The notes beneath the pieces were generated by a model. That model made no database searches, had not been told where the DNA came from, and worked only from the letters and a program-made list of their open reading frames with translations. Source: Verrucomicrobia subdivision 3 bacterium UBA7542 (GTDB lineage: Bacteria > Verrucomicrobiota > Verrucomicrobiia > Limisphaerales > UBA11358). From it: a stretch of DNA of 44,682 bases. The translations under genes and the position numbers were made by a program. Positions 19,301 to 26,778 of this stretch are shown piece after piece. The stretch is from contig DLMG01000059.1 in assembly GCA_002479245.1 (NCBI GenBank), forward strand, positions 1 through 44,682. The letters run 5' to 3'. How positions within the stretch are numbered: the first letter of the stretch is position 1; the number at the start of each line of letters is the position of its first letter.

Positions 19301-19834
19301 ATCCAACAGCTTGACCCGCACGGTCGCCAGCCCGGAGTTGGTCAGCCAGGCGCGCCGGACCCAGCCAAAGCGGTCGCCGTTGAACCAGCCGTAACGGAAG
19401 GTCAGCCCCAGGTCCGCATTGGATTCCTCAAAGATCAGTTTGTTGCCCCAAAAACTTTTGTAAAGGTTGCGCTGAAGCCGATAAATGCTCCGGTAACGTT
19501 CTGAGAACGGTTCCCAAAGATGGCTCCGGCCTTGTTTCTCAACGATGATCAGGGTTTTGCTGCCGGTGATTTCGGCCGAGTCATGGATTTTATCATCGGT
19601 GTAATAAGGGAAGAGCGCGAGATCCGCGTTGCGGCGTCCGGCGGTCACCGCGCCGGTGCTGGAGATAAACATCCAATGGTCGGCGCCACTGACGATGCTC
19701 ATGAAGAAGGGTCGCATCCGGTCATAATTGGCAATCTGATAAAAGCTCTCGCCCTCCAGGTCAACCTGGTGTCCCTCAATGGGAGCGAAGTTGAACCGGA
19801 GTGGATTTTTGCCGACGTATAAAGTCTTTTTCAT
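16355..19834 (-). CDS. Probable GH-Q (GH94/GH149-like) beta-glucan phosphorylase
   Basis: The 1159-residue protein has no signal peptide and no membrane segment, so it should be cytoplasmic. The N-terminal half is a beta-rich region (MRPFFMSIVSGADHWMFIS, TAGRRNADLALFPYY); the C-terminal half reads like an (alpha/alpha)6 barrel. Two stretches look like GH94-type phosphorylase landmarks: NWRDIFQNWEALSLSFPGY, whose RDxxQ pattern places Asp471 as candidate general acid, and RPEWNDANNALVG, like the DWND motif. Length and context fit GH149 beta-1,3-oligoglucan phosphorylases, which release glucose-1-phosphate from beta-1,3-glucan oligomers. I am confident of the clan-like fold, less of the family. 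It could be a hydrolase of unknown type. It is downstream of a GPH transporter gene (206 bp gap with nothing recognisable) and upstream of GH2 and GH30. Confidence 0.55.
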   Translation of the reverse strand: MKKTLYVGKNPLRFNFAPIEGHQVDLEGESFYQIANYDRMRPFFMSIVSGADHWMFISSTGAVTAGRRNADLALFPYYTDDKIHDSAEITGSKTLIIVEKQGRSHLWEPFSERYRSIYRLQRNLYKSFWGNKLIFEESNADLGLTFRYGWFNGDRFGWVRRAWLTNSGLATVRVKLLDGIQNLMPCCIGSQFQLEYSTLLDAYKKSELIAETGLGLFRLSAIPIDRPEPAEALRTNTVWSFGLGKNLKLISSIQLNSFRQGLPLRQETEVRAERGAYFLHTTLALSRGQTRDWYLVADVNRGPSDVAELNRLLRQPARLRKLVEADIVRGTEELRSIVGKADGLQKTAQPLGNARHYSNVLFNVMRGGIFYDDYQVNPDDLHAFVRHANKEVAARHPAFFSKLGKRIDHSRLLALAVENGDPNLERLCREYLPLTFSRRHGDPSRPWNRFSIATKNPDGTRILNYEGNWRDIFQNWEALSLSFPGYTASMICKFANASTVDGYNPYRITRDGIDWEVIDPADPWTHIGYWGDHQIIYLLKLLEILERHESATLRDFLTREIFSSADVPYRIKPYEDLLKDPKETVIFDRKHEEMVRRRTKLKGSDGKLVWDRQGHVRLVNLSEKLLVSLLAKFSNFIPEAGIWLNTQRPEWNDANNALVGNGTSVVTLCYLRRFLAFCLEVFHPLEKSGVNLSDEVARLLLAVCRILQSHRPLLSHHITNHERKRVLDGLARAGSQYREQIYTKGFSGRQTRIQGGQLLDFFKVALAFADESIHANRRPDGLYHAYNLIKLENHREIPIRRLYEMLEGQVAVLSSGRLTARESLDLLVALKQSAMYRPDQRSYLLYPNRHLPRFVEKNNIPQKEVNRSKLLQKLIADGNRLLVERDVVGRYHFNGSITNGRDVAKILEKLAGAGYARLVKSEGRLVLDLFERLFDHQSFTGRSGTFFGYEGLGCIYWHMVSKLLLAAQETFFRAVDSGAPRPILQKLAECYYDIRSGIGAYKSPVEYGAFPMDPYSHTPAHTGARQPGLTGQVKEDILCRRGELGVFVKDGKIHFRPSLLRRDEFLATPAEFCYYDVAGRAKRIRLPVGSIGFTCCEVPVVYQIAAKNSLEVISEDGSKLRQDSLCLSRAASVSIFERAGQVDRVIVSINADDAFVFKK

Positions 19835-20040
19835 GCCATTGTGATTCTATTGTGCTGCCGGGTTAAGCTATTGCATATTCTTCCGATTCCAAGTCCTTTT
19901 TCCAGGAACGCTGAACAATATTTTATCAAGGCTGCCTGACGCACGACAAATAAACGATGTTCATTCCGCCGGCATTCTCAATCTTGACCGTCATGACGTA
20001 GTCTCCTCGTAGTCTCCTGCAATTGGATGGTCCTTTGGTG

Positions 20041-21435
20041 TCAACCGGCCTTTTCCTTCTCTCTTCTTAAATCGAGATCCTTTTTCATCAAGTCGGTGGT
20101 CTTGGAATCAATTGTGTAAAAGAACATGAATAAAGCGCAGGACATGTATAAGACTCCCGGGATAACGGAAATCAAAAGCTTGATTCCGGTCAGGGCCGTT
20201 TGAGTTTGTATGGCATCCGCAACATAGTTAAATATCCAAAGCACCCAGCCGGCTATGGCAGCACCAATGCCCCAACCGGCTTTTTGCGCAAATATCGCGG
20301 CTGAAAAATACAAGCCGGTGGCCCTTCGCCCGCTTTTCCATTCCGAATAGTCCGCGGAATCGGCGATCATGGTCCAAAGCAAAGGTACCGCGGGAGCATA
20401 GGCCATTTTTGCAAGTATATTCAACGCATAGATGGTGATAATGTCCTTTTCTCCGGGCAGGTAGAGTGAAATAAAGAAAACGCCCGATATGAGGGAGCTG
20501 CCAATGAAGACATTTTTATTGCCGAATCTCCTGGCCAAGGGTTTTGAAAACGGCAAGGCAACAATAAGGGCAATCGTGCCGATGACATTGAACAACTGAA
20601 CACTGTCCTCTTTGCCGATGTAATATTTGAAATAGAAGGCAATCGCCGCGTTCTGCATGGCAAACATCACGAAGGAAACGATGCCCACAATAGCGAGGAT
20701 GATCCAAGGCCGGTTCTTAAAGAGGTTCCCAAGGTCCTCTCCGACCGAACCCTCCAGAGATTTTGACGGTTTCACCCGCTCTTTGGTCGTCATGAAGGTG
20801 ATGAAAAAGAAGACCACACTCAGGCAGCCAAACAGGATCAGCGTATGTTGATAGCCCATCGCCTCGTTGCCGCCTCCAAAATATTTTGCGAGCGTCAACG
20901 GCAACCCGGTGACCACAAGCTGGCCTGTAAAGGCGCAGATAAAACGATACTGGTTAACACCCGCGCGCTCATAAGTGTCCGAGGTCATCACCGCCGCCAG
21001 GGAAGAATAGGGTATATTAACCGCCGCGTAGGCGGTCATCAAGAGGGCGTATGTGGCGCAGGCGTAAATAATTTTGCCCGTCTCACCAAAATTTGGCGTG
21101 GTAAATGTCAGAACAGCCAGAACCGCGTAAGGAACCGCACCGAAAAGAATGTAAGGACGGAATTTGCCCCAGCGCGTCTGAGTCCGGTCCGAGATGACGC
21201 CGATGGCCGGGTCAATTCCCATGTCCCAGAACCGGGCAATCAGCATGATGGTGCCGGCCGCCGCCGCAGGGATTTTGTAAACATCCGTGTAAAAAATAAG
21301 CAACCAAAAGCCAACCATGTCCCAGACAAAATGCGATGCGGTGTCGCCCAGGCCATAGCCCAGCTTCTCCACGAACCTCAGGCCGGCGCGGGGTTGTGCT
21401 GGTGGAGTTTGGACAACTGTGGCGGGCGAACTCAT
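20041..21435 (-). CDS. GPH-family (MelB-like) sugar symporter
   Basis: The start is taken at the ATG at 21435 (MSSPATVVQT); the longer frame upstream is a relic of another gene. The 464-residue protein has about 12 hydrophobic segments. It carries GPH-family signatures: LRFVEKLGYGLGDTASHFVWDM at the N-terminus, IARFWDMGIDPAIGVISDRTQTRWGKFRPYILFG after helix 2, and MIADSADYSEWKSGRRATGLYFS in the second half. By family it imports oligosaccharides or uronides with a cation. It is the first gene of the minus-strand run of phosphorylase-like, GH2 and GH30 genes. Fifty bp upstream is a ghost of a GH158-like 3' end, the same order as seen at 25413/25359. Confidence 0.88.
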   Translation of the reverse strand: MSSPATVVQTPPAQPRAGLRFVEKLGYGLGDTASHFVWDMVGFWLLIFYTDVYKIPAAAAGTIMLIARFWDMGIDPAIGVISDRTQTRWGKFRPYILFGAVPYAVLAVLTFTTPNFGETGKIIYACATYALLMTAYAAVNIPYSSLAAVMTSDTYERAGVNQYRFICAFTGQLVVTGLPLTLAKYFGGGNEAMGYQHTLILFGCLSVVFFFITFMTTKERVKPSKSLEGSVGEDLGNLFKNRPWIILAIVGIVSFVMFAMQNAAIAFYFKYYIGKEDSVQLFNVIGTIALIVALPFSKPLARRFGNKNVFIGSSLISGVFFISLYLPGEKDIITIYALNILAKMAYAPAVPLLWTMIADSADYSEWKSGRRATGLYFSAAIFAQKAGWGIGAAIAGWVLWIFNYVADAIQTQTALTGIKLLISVIPGVLYMSCALFMFFYTIDSKTTDLMKKDLDLRREKEKAG

Positions 21436-21485
21436 GGCCAAAGTTATATTGGTTGCAGTGAACGCCGTCAAGATGGCGCGGACAG

Positions 21486-21575
21486 TTATTGGCTGGCGGA
21501 CTTGGCGGAGCTTTCTGCCGGTGGATCCACGTAAAATGGAATGTTCGCATGGGCGGCGTGTTTTTTTCGTTACGA
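21486..21575 (-). pseudogene. 3'-end relic of a GH158-like gene
   Basis: In the frame ending with TAA at 21488-21486 the sequence encodes HAAHANIPFYVDPP followed by about 12 residues. The intact glycosidase at 25413-26762 has HAAHANIPFYVDPSKG at the same place, also just upstream of a transporter start (50 bp here, 53 bp there). Homology decays beyond about 21575, where in-frame stops appear. Only the last 30 or so codons survive. The GC-richer block begins immediately to the right. Confidence 0.7.
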
Positions 21576-21644
21576 CCGTCGCTGAACGGTCTTGCGGTCT
21601 TCCTTCGGGAGTATTAGCCTCCACGCGGTTATTCAAGAGGCAGG

Positions 21645-23114
21645 TTGCCGTTGGGACACCAAGAGAGAAACGATCATACGAGAGAAACGGAACATTATGA
21701 AACGGCGGCCGAGGATCGCCTGCCCTTCATGCAGAAGTTCGCGTACGGCCTGGGCATGCTCGCCAACAATCTGCAGGCGGCCGCCGTCGGTGCCCTGCCA
21801 ATCATTCTGAATCTCGGTCTAAAAATGGACCCGCGCCTCGTCGGCCTTCTCGGATCCATCCCCCGCCTCTTCGACGCGTTCATCGATCCGGTAATCGGAC
21901 ACATCTCCGACAACACGCGGACCCGGTGGGGCCGCCGCCGCCCGCTCATCTTCTGGGGCGCCATTCTGTCCGGCATCATATTTGCCCTGATGTGGCAGTT
22001 GTACCCCGGGCACACCCAGATGTTCTACTTCTGGGTTTTCCTCTGCGCTTCAATCATTTTCTTCACGGCCTACGCCATCTTCTCGATCCCGCTGGTGGGC
22101 TACGGATACGAACTGACCGCGGACTACCACGAGAGGACTCGGTTGCAAGGATTCAGCAATATCATGGGCCAGGTCGCATGGCTGTTGTGTCCCTTCTTCT
22201 ACTTGTTTATCTACAACAAGAATATCTTCCCCGGCGAGTTCGGGGCGGTCAAGGGCGCGCGCACCCTGGCCATCATGATCGGGGTGTCTATTATCGTCTT
22301 GGGCGTCATGCCCGCCCTCTTCACCAAGGAGAGCATGCGCCTGCCGCCCCGGGACAGCGAGGGCGCTCTGAAGAGCGCCATTACGTTCTTCAAGCGCTTC
22401 ATCGCCACGTGGAAATCCGTTCCGTTCCTCAAGCTGTGCCTGGCCACGTTCCTGGTCTTCAACGGCTACCAGCTCGGCGCTTCGTTCACGTTCTACAACA
22501 TGACGTACTATCTGTTCGACGGGGACACGGCTCGGGCGTCGCAACTGAACCTCTGGTTCGGCATAACCAGTTCGCTGGCGACATTCGCCGTCATCTGGCT
22601 GACCACGTTGGTGTCCGCGAAGATCGGAAAGCGGCGGACGTTCTGTATCATGACGTCCCTGTCCCTTCTCGGGTTCGTGGCGAAGTGGTTCACGTATAAT
22701 CCCGCGCATCCGTACATGTTGCTTCTCTCCGCTCCACTGATTTCGTTCGGGATCGGCTCGCTCTTCACCGTTGTCGGGGCCATGGTGGCCGACGTCTGCG
22801 ACCTGGACGAGCTCAAGACGGGCGAACGCCGCGAGGGGATGTACGGCGCGATTTACTGGTGGATGGTCAAACTCGGCATGGCCGCGGCCGCGCTCATCTT
22901 CGGCTACCTCCTGAACGCCACGGGCTTCGATGTTGCGCTGAAGACCGCGCAATCGGCGAGAACCCTTTATCTCATGCGCGCATGTGACTGCGGCATTCCG
23001 CTGGTCGCGTCCGCGATCGCCATCTGGGCGGTCCTGACCTACGGCCTCACGGAGGCCAGGGCGCGCGAAATCCGCGTCGAGCTGGAAAAGCGGCGCGGCA
23101 AGAGCAGCGGCTAG
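21645..23114 (+). CDS. GPH/MFS-type sugar transporter, start uncertain
   Basis: The 489-residue frame encodes about 12 membrane segments with GPH signatures: FAYGLGMLANNLQ, PRLFDAFIDPVIGHISDNTRTRWGRRRPLIFWG, and VADVCDLDELKTGERREGMYGAIYWW in the second half. By family it would be a cation-coupled sugar importer. The frame opens at a TTG at 21645, but the first convincing family residues are EDRLPFMQKF. The natural start may be the ATG at 21697 (MKRRP), which is out of frame and would need a one-base change within GCGGCCGAGG; ATG 21729 is another option. Codon third positions are conspicuously G/C-rich compared with the GPH gene at 20041-21435, from which it is clearly divergent in sequence. 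It is divergent in orientation to that gene and convergent with the glycosidase that follows. Confidence 0.85.
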   Translation: MPLGHQERNDHTRETEHYETAAEDRLPFMQKFAYGLGMLANNLQAAAVGALPIILNLGLKMDPRLVGLLGSIPRLFDAFIDPVIGHISDNTRTRWGRRRPLIFWGAILSGIIFALMWQLYPGHTQMFYFWVFLCASIIFFTAYAIFSIPLVGYGYELTADYHERTRLQGFSNIMGQVAWLLCPFFYLFIYNKNIFPGEFGAVKGARTLAIMIGVSIIVLGVMPALFTKESMRLPPRDSEGALKSAITFFKRFIATWKSVPFLKLCLATFLVFNGYQLGASFTFYNMTYYLFDGDTARASQLNLWFGITSSLATFAVIWLTTLVSAKIGKRRTFCIMTSLSLLGFVAKWFTYNPAHPYMLLLSAPLISFGIGSLFTVVGAMVADVCDLDELKTGERREGMYGAIYWWMVKLGMAAAALIFGYLLNATGFDVALKTAQSARTLYLMRACDCGIPLVASAIAIWAVLTYGLTEARAREIRVELEKRRGKSSG

Positions 23115-23135
23115 TCTCTTCCTGCGCAGGGCATG

Positions 23136-23194
23136 AATTGATAAGAAATTGCTTTTTGCGCGCCCGTATTACTGAGCGTTGAGCGGGTAAGACC
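23136..23194. repeat. 59-bp direct repeat, left copy
   Basis: This begins AATTGATAAGAAATT and ends GGGTAAGACC. It matches 25130-25188 at 52 of 59 positions by my alignment, in the same orientation. The copies bracket the GH158-like gene at 23257-25131. Confidence 0.85.
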
Positions 23195-23256
23195 AGCCCT
23201 CACGCCCCGACGGCCGCGCCACATCTACCAACCAATGACCGATGACCAATCGCCAT

Positions 23257-25131
23257 TCACTCCCACTTAATGTCCGAGATGTATAGCGTCACCGGCGCTC
23301 CATTGGCTTCCACGCCCCAGAAGAAGCCCGACTTGATCAGCTTAAGGTCCTTGCCGGTCACGTTGATGGTGTATTGCTGCCAGTCCGCCGTCAGGGTGAC
23401 GTTCAGCGTGCCATTGTCTGAGTCCAGGTATTTCTTGTCCTTGGCCGTGTCCTTCGTGAGGTAGCCGAAGCCGAAGGTGACTTTCTCGCCGCCCTTCTGG
23501 CCGCGGGCCCAGATCGTCAGCTTCCTGGCCCCGGTGAAGTCAAACCCGCCGGGCTTGTCGCCCCAGTCGTTGGCGGGACTCTGCCAGATCACGCCGCCCT
23601 TGCCGGTGGACTCCTTGTACATGGCCTTGATGCACGTCTTGCCGGAGTGCGGGTTGTCGGTGCAGTGCTCATCCATCGCCACGGCATTGGTATTATCCGT
23701 GTACCCCGATGCAACGTAGGTGTTTCCCTGCTCCTCCCCGTAAATCAAATACGGCAGTTTCGCCACTGGCGCCTTGAATGACGGCTCCTGGCCGCCCTTG
23801 ACCAGCACCGGCAGGCTCCCCGCCGCCGCGGCGCCATGCTCGTTCCGCACGTAGCAGTAGATACGGTAGACGCCGTTCATGCCCGGCATTTTCACGGACA
23901 CCTGCGGCTCGCCGTTCTGCCCGATGGCCTCGGTAAATGCCTGCCCCGCGCCCGCCCCGGGCTCCTGAATGTTGTATGTGCCGAGCTCGCGGTCCATCAC
24001 CCATTCGTACTTCAGCTTGTCGCCCTGGGGGTCGCTGGCGTCAACGCTGGCCTTCACGGTGTCGCCCGAGCTGACCTCGTTGGTGCCGTTGATGGCCAAC
24101 TTCTTGATTCCCGGGCAGAGATACTTGGGCGCCTTGCCCGTCCAAAGTTCCTGCATCGTATCCGCCGCGGCGAGCTTGCTGCCGTCCGGCAGGAACATGC
24201 CGTACCACGTGACCGTCGCTTCCACCTTGTTGCCCCAGTAAAAGGCATACGACCCCAGACACTCGCCGGGATGCCCCAGCACCGTCTTCTGATACGAATT
24301 GCTATACCATGTCGCCTTTTCCGTGCTCGACATCTCGTTGAGTGCCCTGAACGTCGTCCGGCTCCAATATTCCCACTGACCCGGCGGGCCGAACTCTGTG
24401 ATGATATACGGCTTGGCGGCCGTCCCCGCCGGCACCTGCTTGAGATATCGGTCGCCGACGTTCTGCCCGCCGGCATACGAGTTGATGCCCACGATGTCGA
24501 TGTCCGGGCAATATTTGTGCAGGTTCGCCACCTTGCTTCCGCCGACCTCGGCGATCACGGTCATCGTCGGATGGTTCGGATCCAGCTCATGGGCGGCCTT
24601 CGCCAGGTCCTCGACCGATGCCCACAGCGCCGGCGTGTCATTCCGGGTTTCCATCTCGTTGCCGATGCTCCAGACCAGCACCGCCGGGTGATTCCTGTAC
24701 GTCCGCACCACCTGCTTGAACTCTTCCAACTGCTGCTTGACGGTCGCAGGATCGTCCGCCCTAAAACCATCCGCCTTGTGGCCCACCCAGTAGCCCAGCG
24801 CCACCGTCACCCCCTGCTTCTCGTCCTCATCCAGTTCCTTGCGTGTGTTGGCGTCCACGCCCCACAGCCGAATCGAATTCCCACCGTCCCCCACCAGCAC
24901 CTCGCGCGAATAGTCGCCGCCGACGCCCTTGACGAAGTAAGGCTTCCCGCCGCGCAGCAGTTCCCACTTGCCGTCGGCGGTCTTACGCACTTCCACCTTG
25001 ACGGGGGTGCCCGCCCCGGGCGCTGCCACCACCGGTGTACCCGCCGCCCCCCCGGTGCCGCCCGCGCACTCCGCGGAAAACGCCATCAGAGCCACAGCCG
25101 CCACACTCGCGGCACATTTCCAAAGAGACAA
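23257..25131 (-). CDS. Secreted TIM-barrel glycosidase (GH158-like) with C-terminal beta module
   Basis: Taken from the TTG at 25131, just before the signal-like CAASVAAVALMAFSAECA, the product is 624 residues. The frame itself is open further, to 25398, where it fuses with transporter debris. The barrel has VEVRKTADGKWELLRGGKPYFVKG at its start, acid/base Glu159 (WSIGNEMET) and nucleophile Glu246 (IITEFGPPGQWE), clan GH-A geometry. An Ig-like domain (VSVKMPGMNGVYRIYCYVRNEHG) and a jelly-roll carbohydrate-binding-type module (about 430-624, ending VTLYISDIKWE) follow. It is a paralogue of the product of 25413-26762. I suggest GH158 (endo-beta-1,3-glucanase); GH2-barrel or GH5-like are alternatives. 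The gene is GC-richer than its paralogue and flanked by 59-bp direct repeats, both signs of transfer. No ATG lies near the signal peptide. Confidence 0.75.
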   Translation of the reverse strand: MSLWKCAASVAAVALMAFSAECAGGTGGAAGTPVVAAPGAGTPVKVEVRKTADGKWELLRGGKPYFVKGVGGDYSREVLVGDGGNSIRLWGVDANTRKELDEDEKQGVTVALGYWVGHKADGFRADDPATVKQQLEEFKQVVRTYRNHPAVLVWSIGNEMETRNDTPALWASVEDLAKAAHELDPNHPTMTVIAEVGGSKVANLHKYCPDIDIVGINSYAGGQNVGDRYLKQVPAGTAAKPYIITEFGPPGQWEYWSRTTFRALNEMSSTEKATWYSNSYQKTVLGHPGECLGSYAFYWGNKVEATVTWYGMFLPDGSKLAAADTMQELWTGKAPKYLCPGIKKLAINGTNEVSSGDTVKASVDASDPQGDKLKYEWVMDRELGTYNIQEPGAGAGQAFTEAIGQNGEPQVSVKMPGMNGVYRIYCYVRNEHGAAAAGSLPVLVKGGQEPSFKAPVAKLPYLIYGEEQGNTYVASGYTDNTNAVAMDEHCTDNPHSGKTCIKAMYKESTGKGGVIWQSPANDWGDKPGGFDFTGARKLTIWARGQKGGEKVTFGFGYLTKDTAKDKKYLDSDNGTLNVTLTADWQQYTINVTGKDLKLIKSGFFWGVEANGAPVTLYISDIKWE

Positions 25132-25188
25132 TTGATAAGAAATTACTTTTTGCGCGTCCGCATTACTGAGCGCTGATCGGGTGAGGCC
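25130..25188. repeat. 59-bp direct repeat, right copy
   Basis: This is the partner of 23136-23194. Its left end coincides with the first codons of the GH158-like gene (the TTG start candidate at 25131), and its right end abuts a duplicated piece of the same gene family. It could be a transposition footprint or a repeated intergenic element. Confidence 0.85.
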
Positions 25189-25268
25189 TGTACGTCCGCA
25201 CCACCTGCTTGAACTCTTCCAACTGCTGTTTGAATGTCGCAGGATCGTCCGCCTTGTGGCCCACTCAC
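25187..25268 (-). pseudogene. Duplicated internal fragment of a GH158-like gene
   Basis: About 80 bp match 24694-24786 inside the intact gene, with three substitutions and one 15-bp deletion. The deleted stretch in the intact copy is bounded by TCCGCC repeats. Translated in the homologous frame it reads VGHKADDPATFKQQLEEF, against VGHKADGFRADDPATVKQQ in the gene. It is a remnant of a second, near-identical glycosidase copy. Confidence 0.75.
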
Positions 25269-25359
25269 AGCCCAACTTCTCGATGAACTTTAGACCGACG
25301 GAAGGCTGCCTCGGTGACGTTTCAGTAGTTGTTGAGGATGGGTTGTCGGGCGAACTCAT
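25269..25359 (-). pseudogene. 5'-end relic of a GPH transporter gene
   Basis: An ATG at 25359 begins MSSPDNPSSTTTE, followed by VGLKFIEKLG, matching the start of the transporter at 21435 (MSSPATVVQT, AGLRFVEKLG). After KLG the frame runs into glycosidase debris. The relic starts 53 bp after the stop of the intact glycosidase, so an operon GH158-like-transporter once continued here. Confidence 0.72.
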
Positions 25360-25412
25360 GGCAAAGATTTTTATAGGGTTGGCGGTTGGCAGCGTCAAGC
25401 TCGCGCAGCCAT

Positions 25413-26762
25413 TTATTGAACGGTGGTTGGGGGAGAATCACCCTTTGACGGGTCCACGTAAAAGGGAATGTTCGCGTGAGCAGCGTGGCCTTTGCCGTCA
25501 TAGACGCAGGCGAACAGACGATACGCTCCCGGCGTTGACGGCGCTATGAGTTGCGCCTCGCCGTTCTTGCCCGGGATAACCAGACCGGGAAAACTCCGGG
25601 GCCGGGGTTCAAAATCGCCGCCGCGGGTTTTTGCGGCACTTTCTTCCATGATTTCCCAGGAATACGTCAGAGGCAAAGTGGAAGTCGCGAGCACTTTGGC
25701 CGTGTAAGTCTGGCCGATCTTCAAGTGGACATTCTGGTCAGCCGTTTTTCCGTCAAGCAGGAAATCGTTCAAATGCGGACAGCGGATTTTCGGCCAGTGG
25801 CCGGTCCAAATATATTCCATGACATCCACCGTTTCTGTTTCTTCGCCGGTTTCGAGGAACATGCCGTACCAGGTCGGTGTGCGTTCCTGTTTTTGGCCCC
25901 AGAGAAAGACATAAGAGCCAAGACACTGATTGGTATCGAGAGCGATAACCGTTTGATAACGCCTGAGGTAAGAAGCTGCTTTGACCGAACTGTTTTCTTC
26001 AATCCCCGCGCCCCAGTCGGTCTTTTTGACATCCCGATATCCGGTGGCGCCCCACTCGGTAAGGACGTAAGGTTTCTCCCAGCCGCTCTCACCCAGGTTA
26101 TTGGGCAGGTCCACGATTTTGGCGTACGCTTGGAAAGCGATCAGATCAAGATCCGGCGCCCGCTTTTCGATTTCCTTCACCACCTGCTTTTCGGAGCCGG
26201 CGATCGAAGTGAGGGTGAGATGGTTCGGGTCCACCTGATGGATCATTTTTGAAATATCATTCACCGCGTCCCAGACTCTCGGATTTTGCCCCTGCAAATT
26301 TAATTCGTTGCCGATGTCCCACATGAGCAGGGCCGGATGATCTTTGAATTTCAACACCTGCGCTTTCAACCCGGCCAGTTGTTGGGCCACGGCATTGGTA
26401 TCGTCATAGTTGAATCCGTGGCGTTCCAGTTTTACATCCAGCCCCATCGTCACATAGAGACCGTTTTTCCAGGCGCGGTCCAGAACGTGTTGCCCGGATT
26501 CCTTGCCATTCTCCACGGTCCAGGTGCGAAAGGAATTTCCTCCATGTTCCGGAAGTTTGTCCTGATTGCCAAATTCCACTCCGGCGCCCTTGATGTAAAA
26601 CGGCTTGTGATTTATGTAAAGCTGCCAGCGGCCGCTCTCGTGCCGGACTTCCACTTTGGCGGGACCATTGGTCTTGACCGTGTCTTGGGCCGGGCAATTG
26701 CCGTTTATTAAAACGGCTGCCAACAGACCCAGCGGCCAACTTAACAAGGCATTTTTTCTCAT
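25413..26762 (-). CDS. Secreted TIM-barrel glycosidase (GH158-like) with Ig-like domain
   Basis: The 449-residue protein has a signal peptide (LLSWPLGLLAAVLINGNCPAQ) and one barrel plus an Ig-like C-terminal domain (about 345-440). Landmarks are VEVRHESGRWQLYINHKPFY, LPEHGGNSFRTW, acid/base Glu153 (WDIGNELNL), nucleophile Glu236 (VLTEWGATG), and TPTWYGMFLETGEET. The spacing of the two glutamates (83 residues), the barrel-plus-Ig layout and the length fit GH158 endo-beta-1,3-glucanases as I remember them, but automatic annotation might call it a GH2 TIM-barrel protein. It is last in a three-gene minus-strand operon with a sugar porter (16 bp upstream) and a GH2, which suggests secreted cleavage followed by import. 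Confidence 0.75.
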   Translation of the reverse strand: MRKNALLSWPLGLLAAVLINGNCPAQDTVKTNGPAKVEVRHESGRWQLYINHKPFYIKGAGVEFGNQDKLPEHGGNSFRTWTVENGKESGQHVLDRAWKNGLYVTMGLDVKLERHGFNYDDTNAVAQQLAGLKAQVLKFKDHPALLMWDIGNELNLQGQNPRVWDAVNDISKMIHQVDPNHLTLTSIAGSEKQVVKEIEKRAPDLDLIAFQAYAKIVDLPNNLGESGWEKPYVLTEWGATGYRDVKKTDWGAGIEENSSVKAASYLRRYQTVIALDTNQCLGSYVFLWGQKQERTPTWYGMFLETGEETETVDVMEYIWTGHWPKIRCPHLNDFLLDGKTADQNVHLKIGQTYTAKVLATSTLPLTYSWEIMEESAAKTRGGDFEPRPRSFPGLVIPGKNGEAQLIAPSTPGAYRLFACVYDGKGHAAHANIPFYVDPSKGDSPPTTVQ

Positions 26763-26778
26763 TAAATTTATCTCCCCG

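Noticed and set aside
22050..22952. 300-codon open frame on the minus strand
   Set aside because: Antisense shadow of the GC-rich transporter gene with extremely charged, low-complexity translation.
23836..25176. 446-codon open frame on the plus strand
   Set aside because: Antisense to the GH158-like gene in GC-rich DNA, where long shadow frames are expected; the product is His/Arg-rich and unstructured looking.
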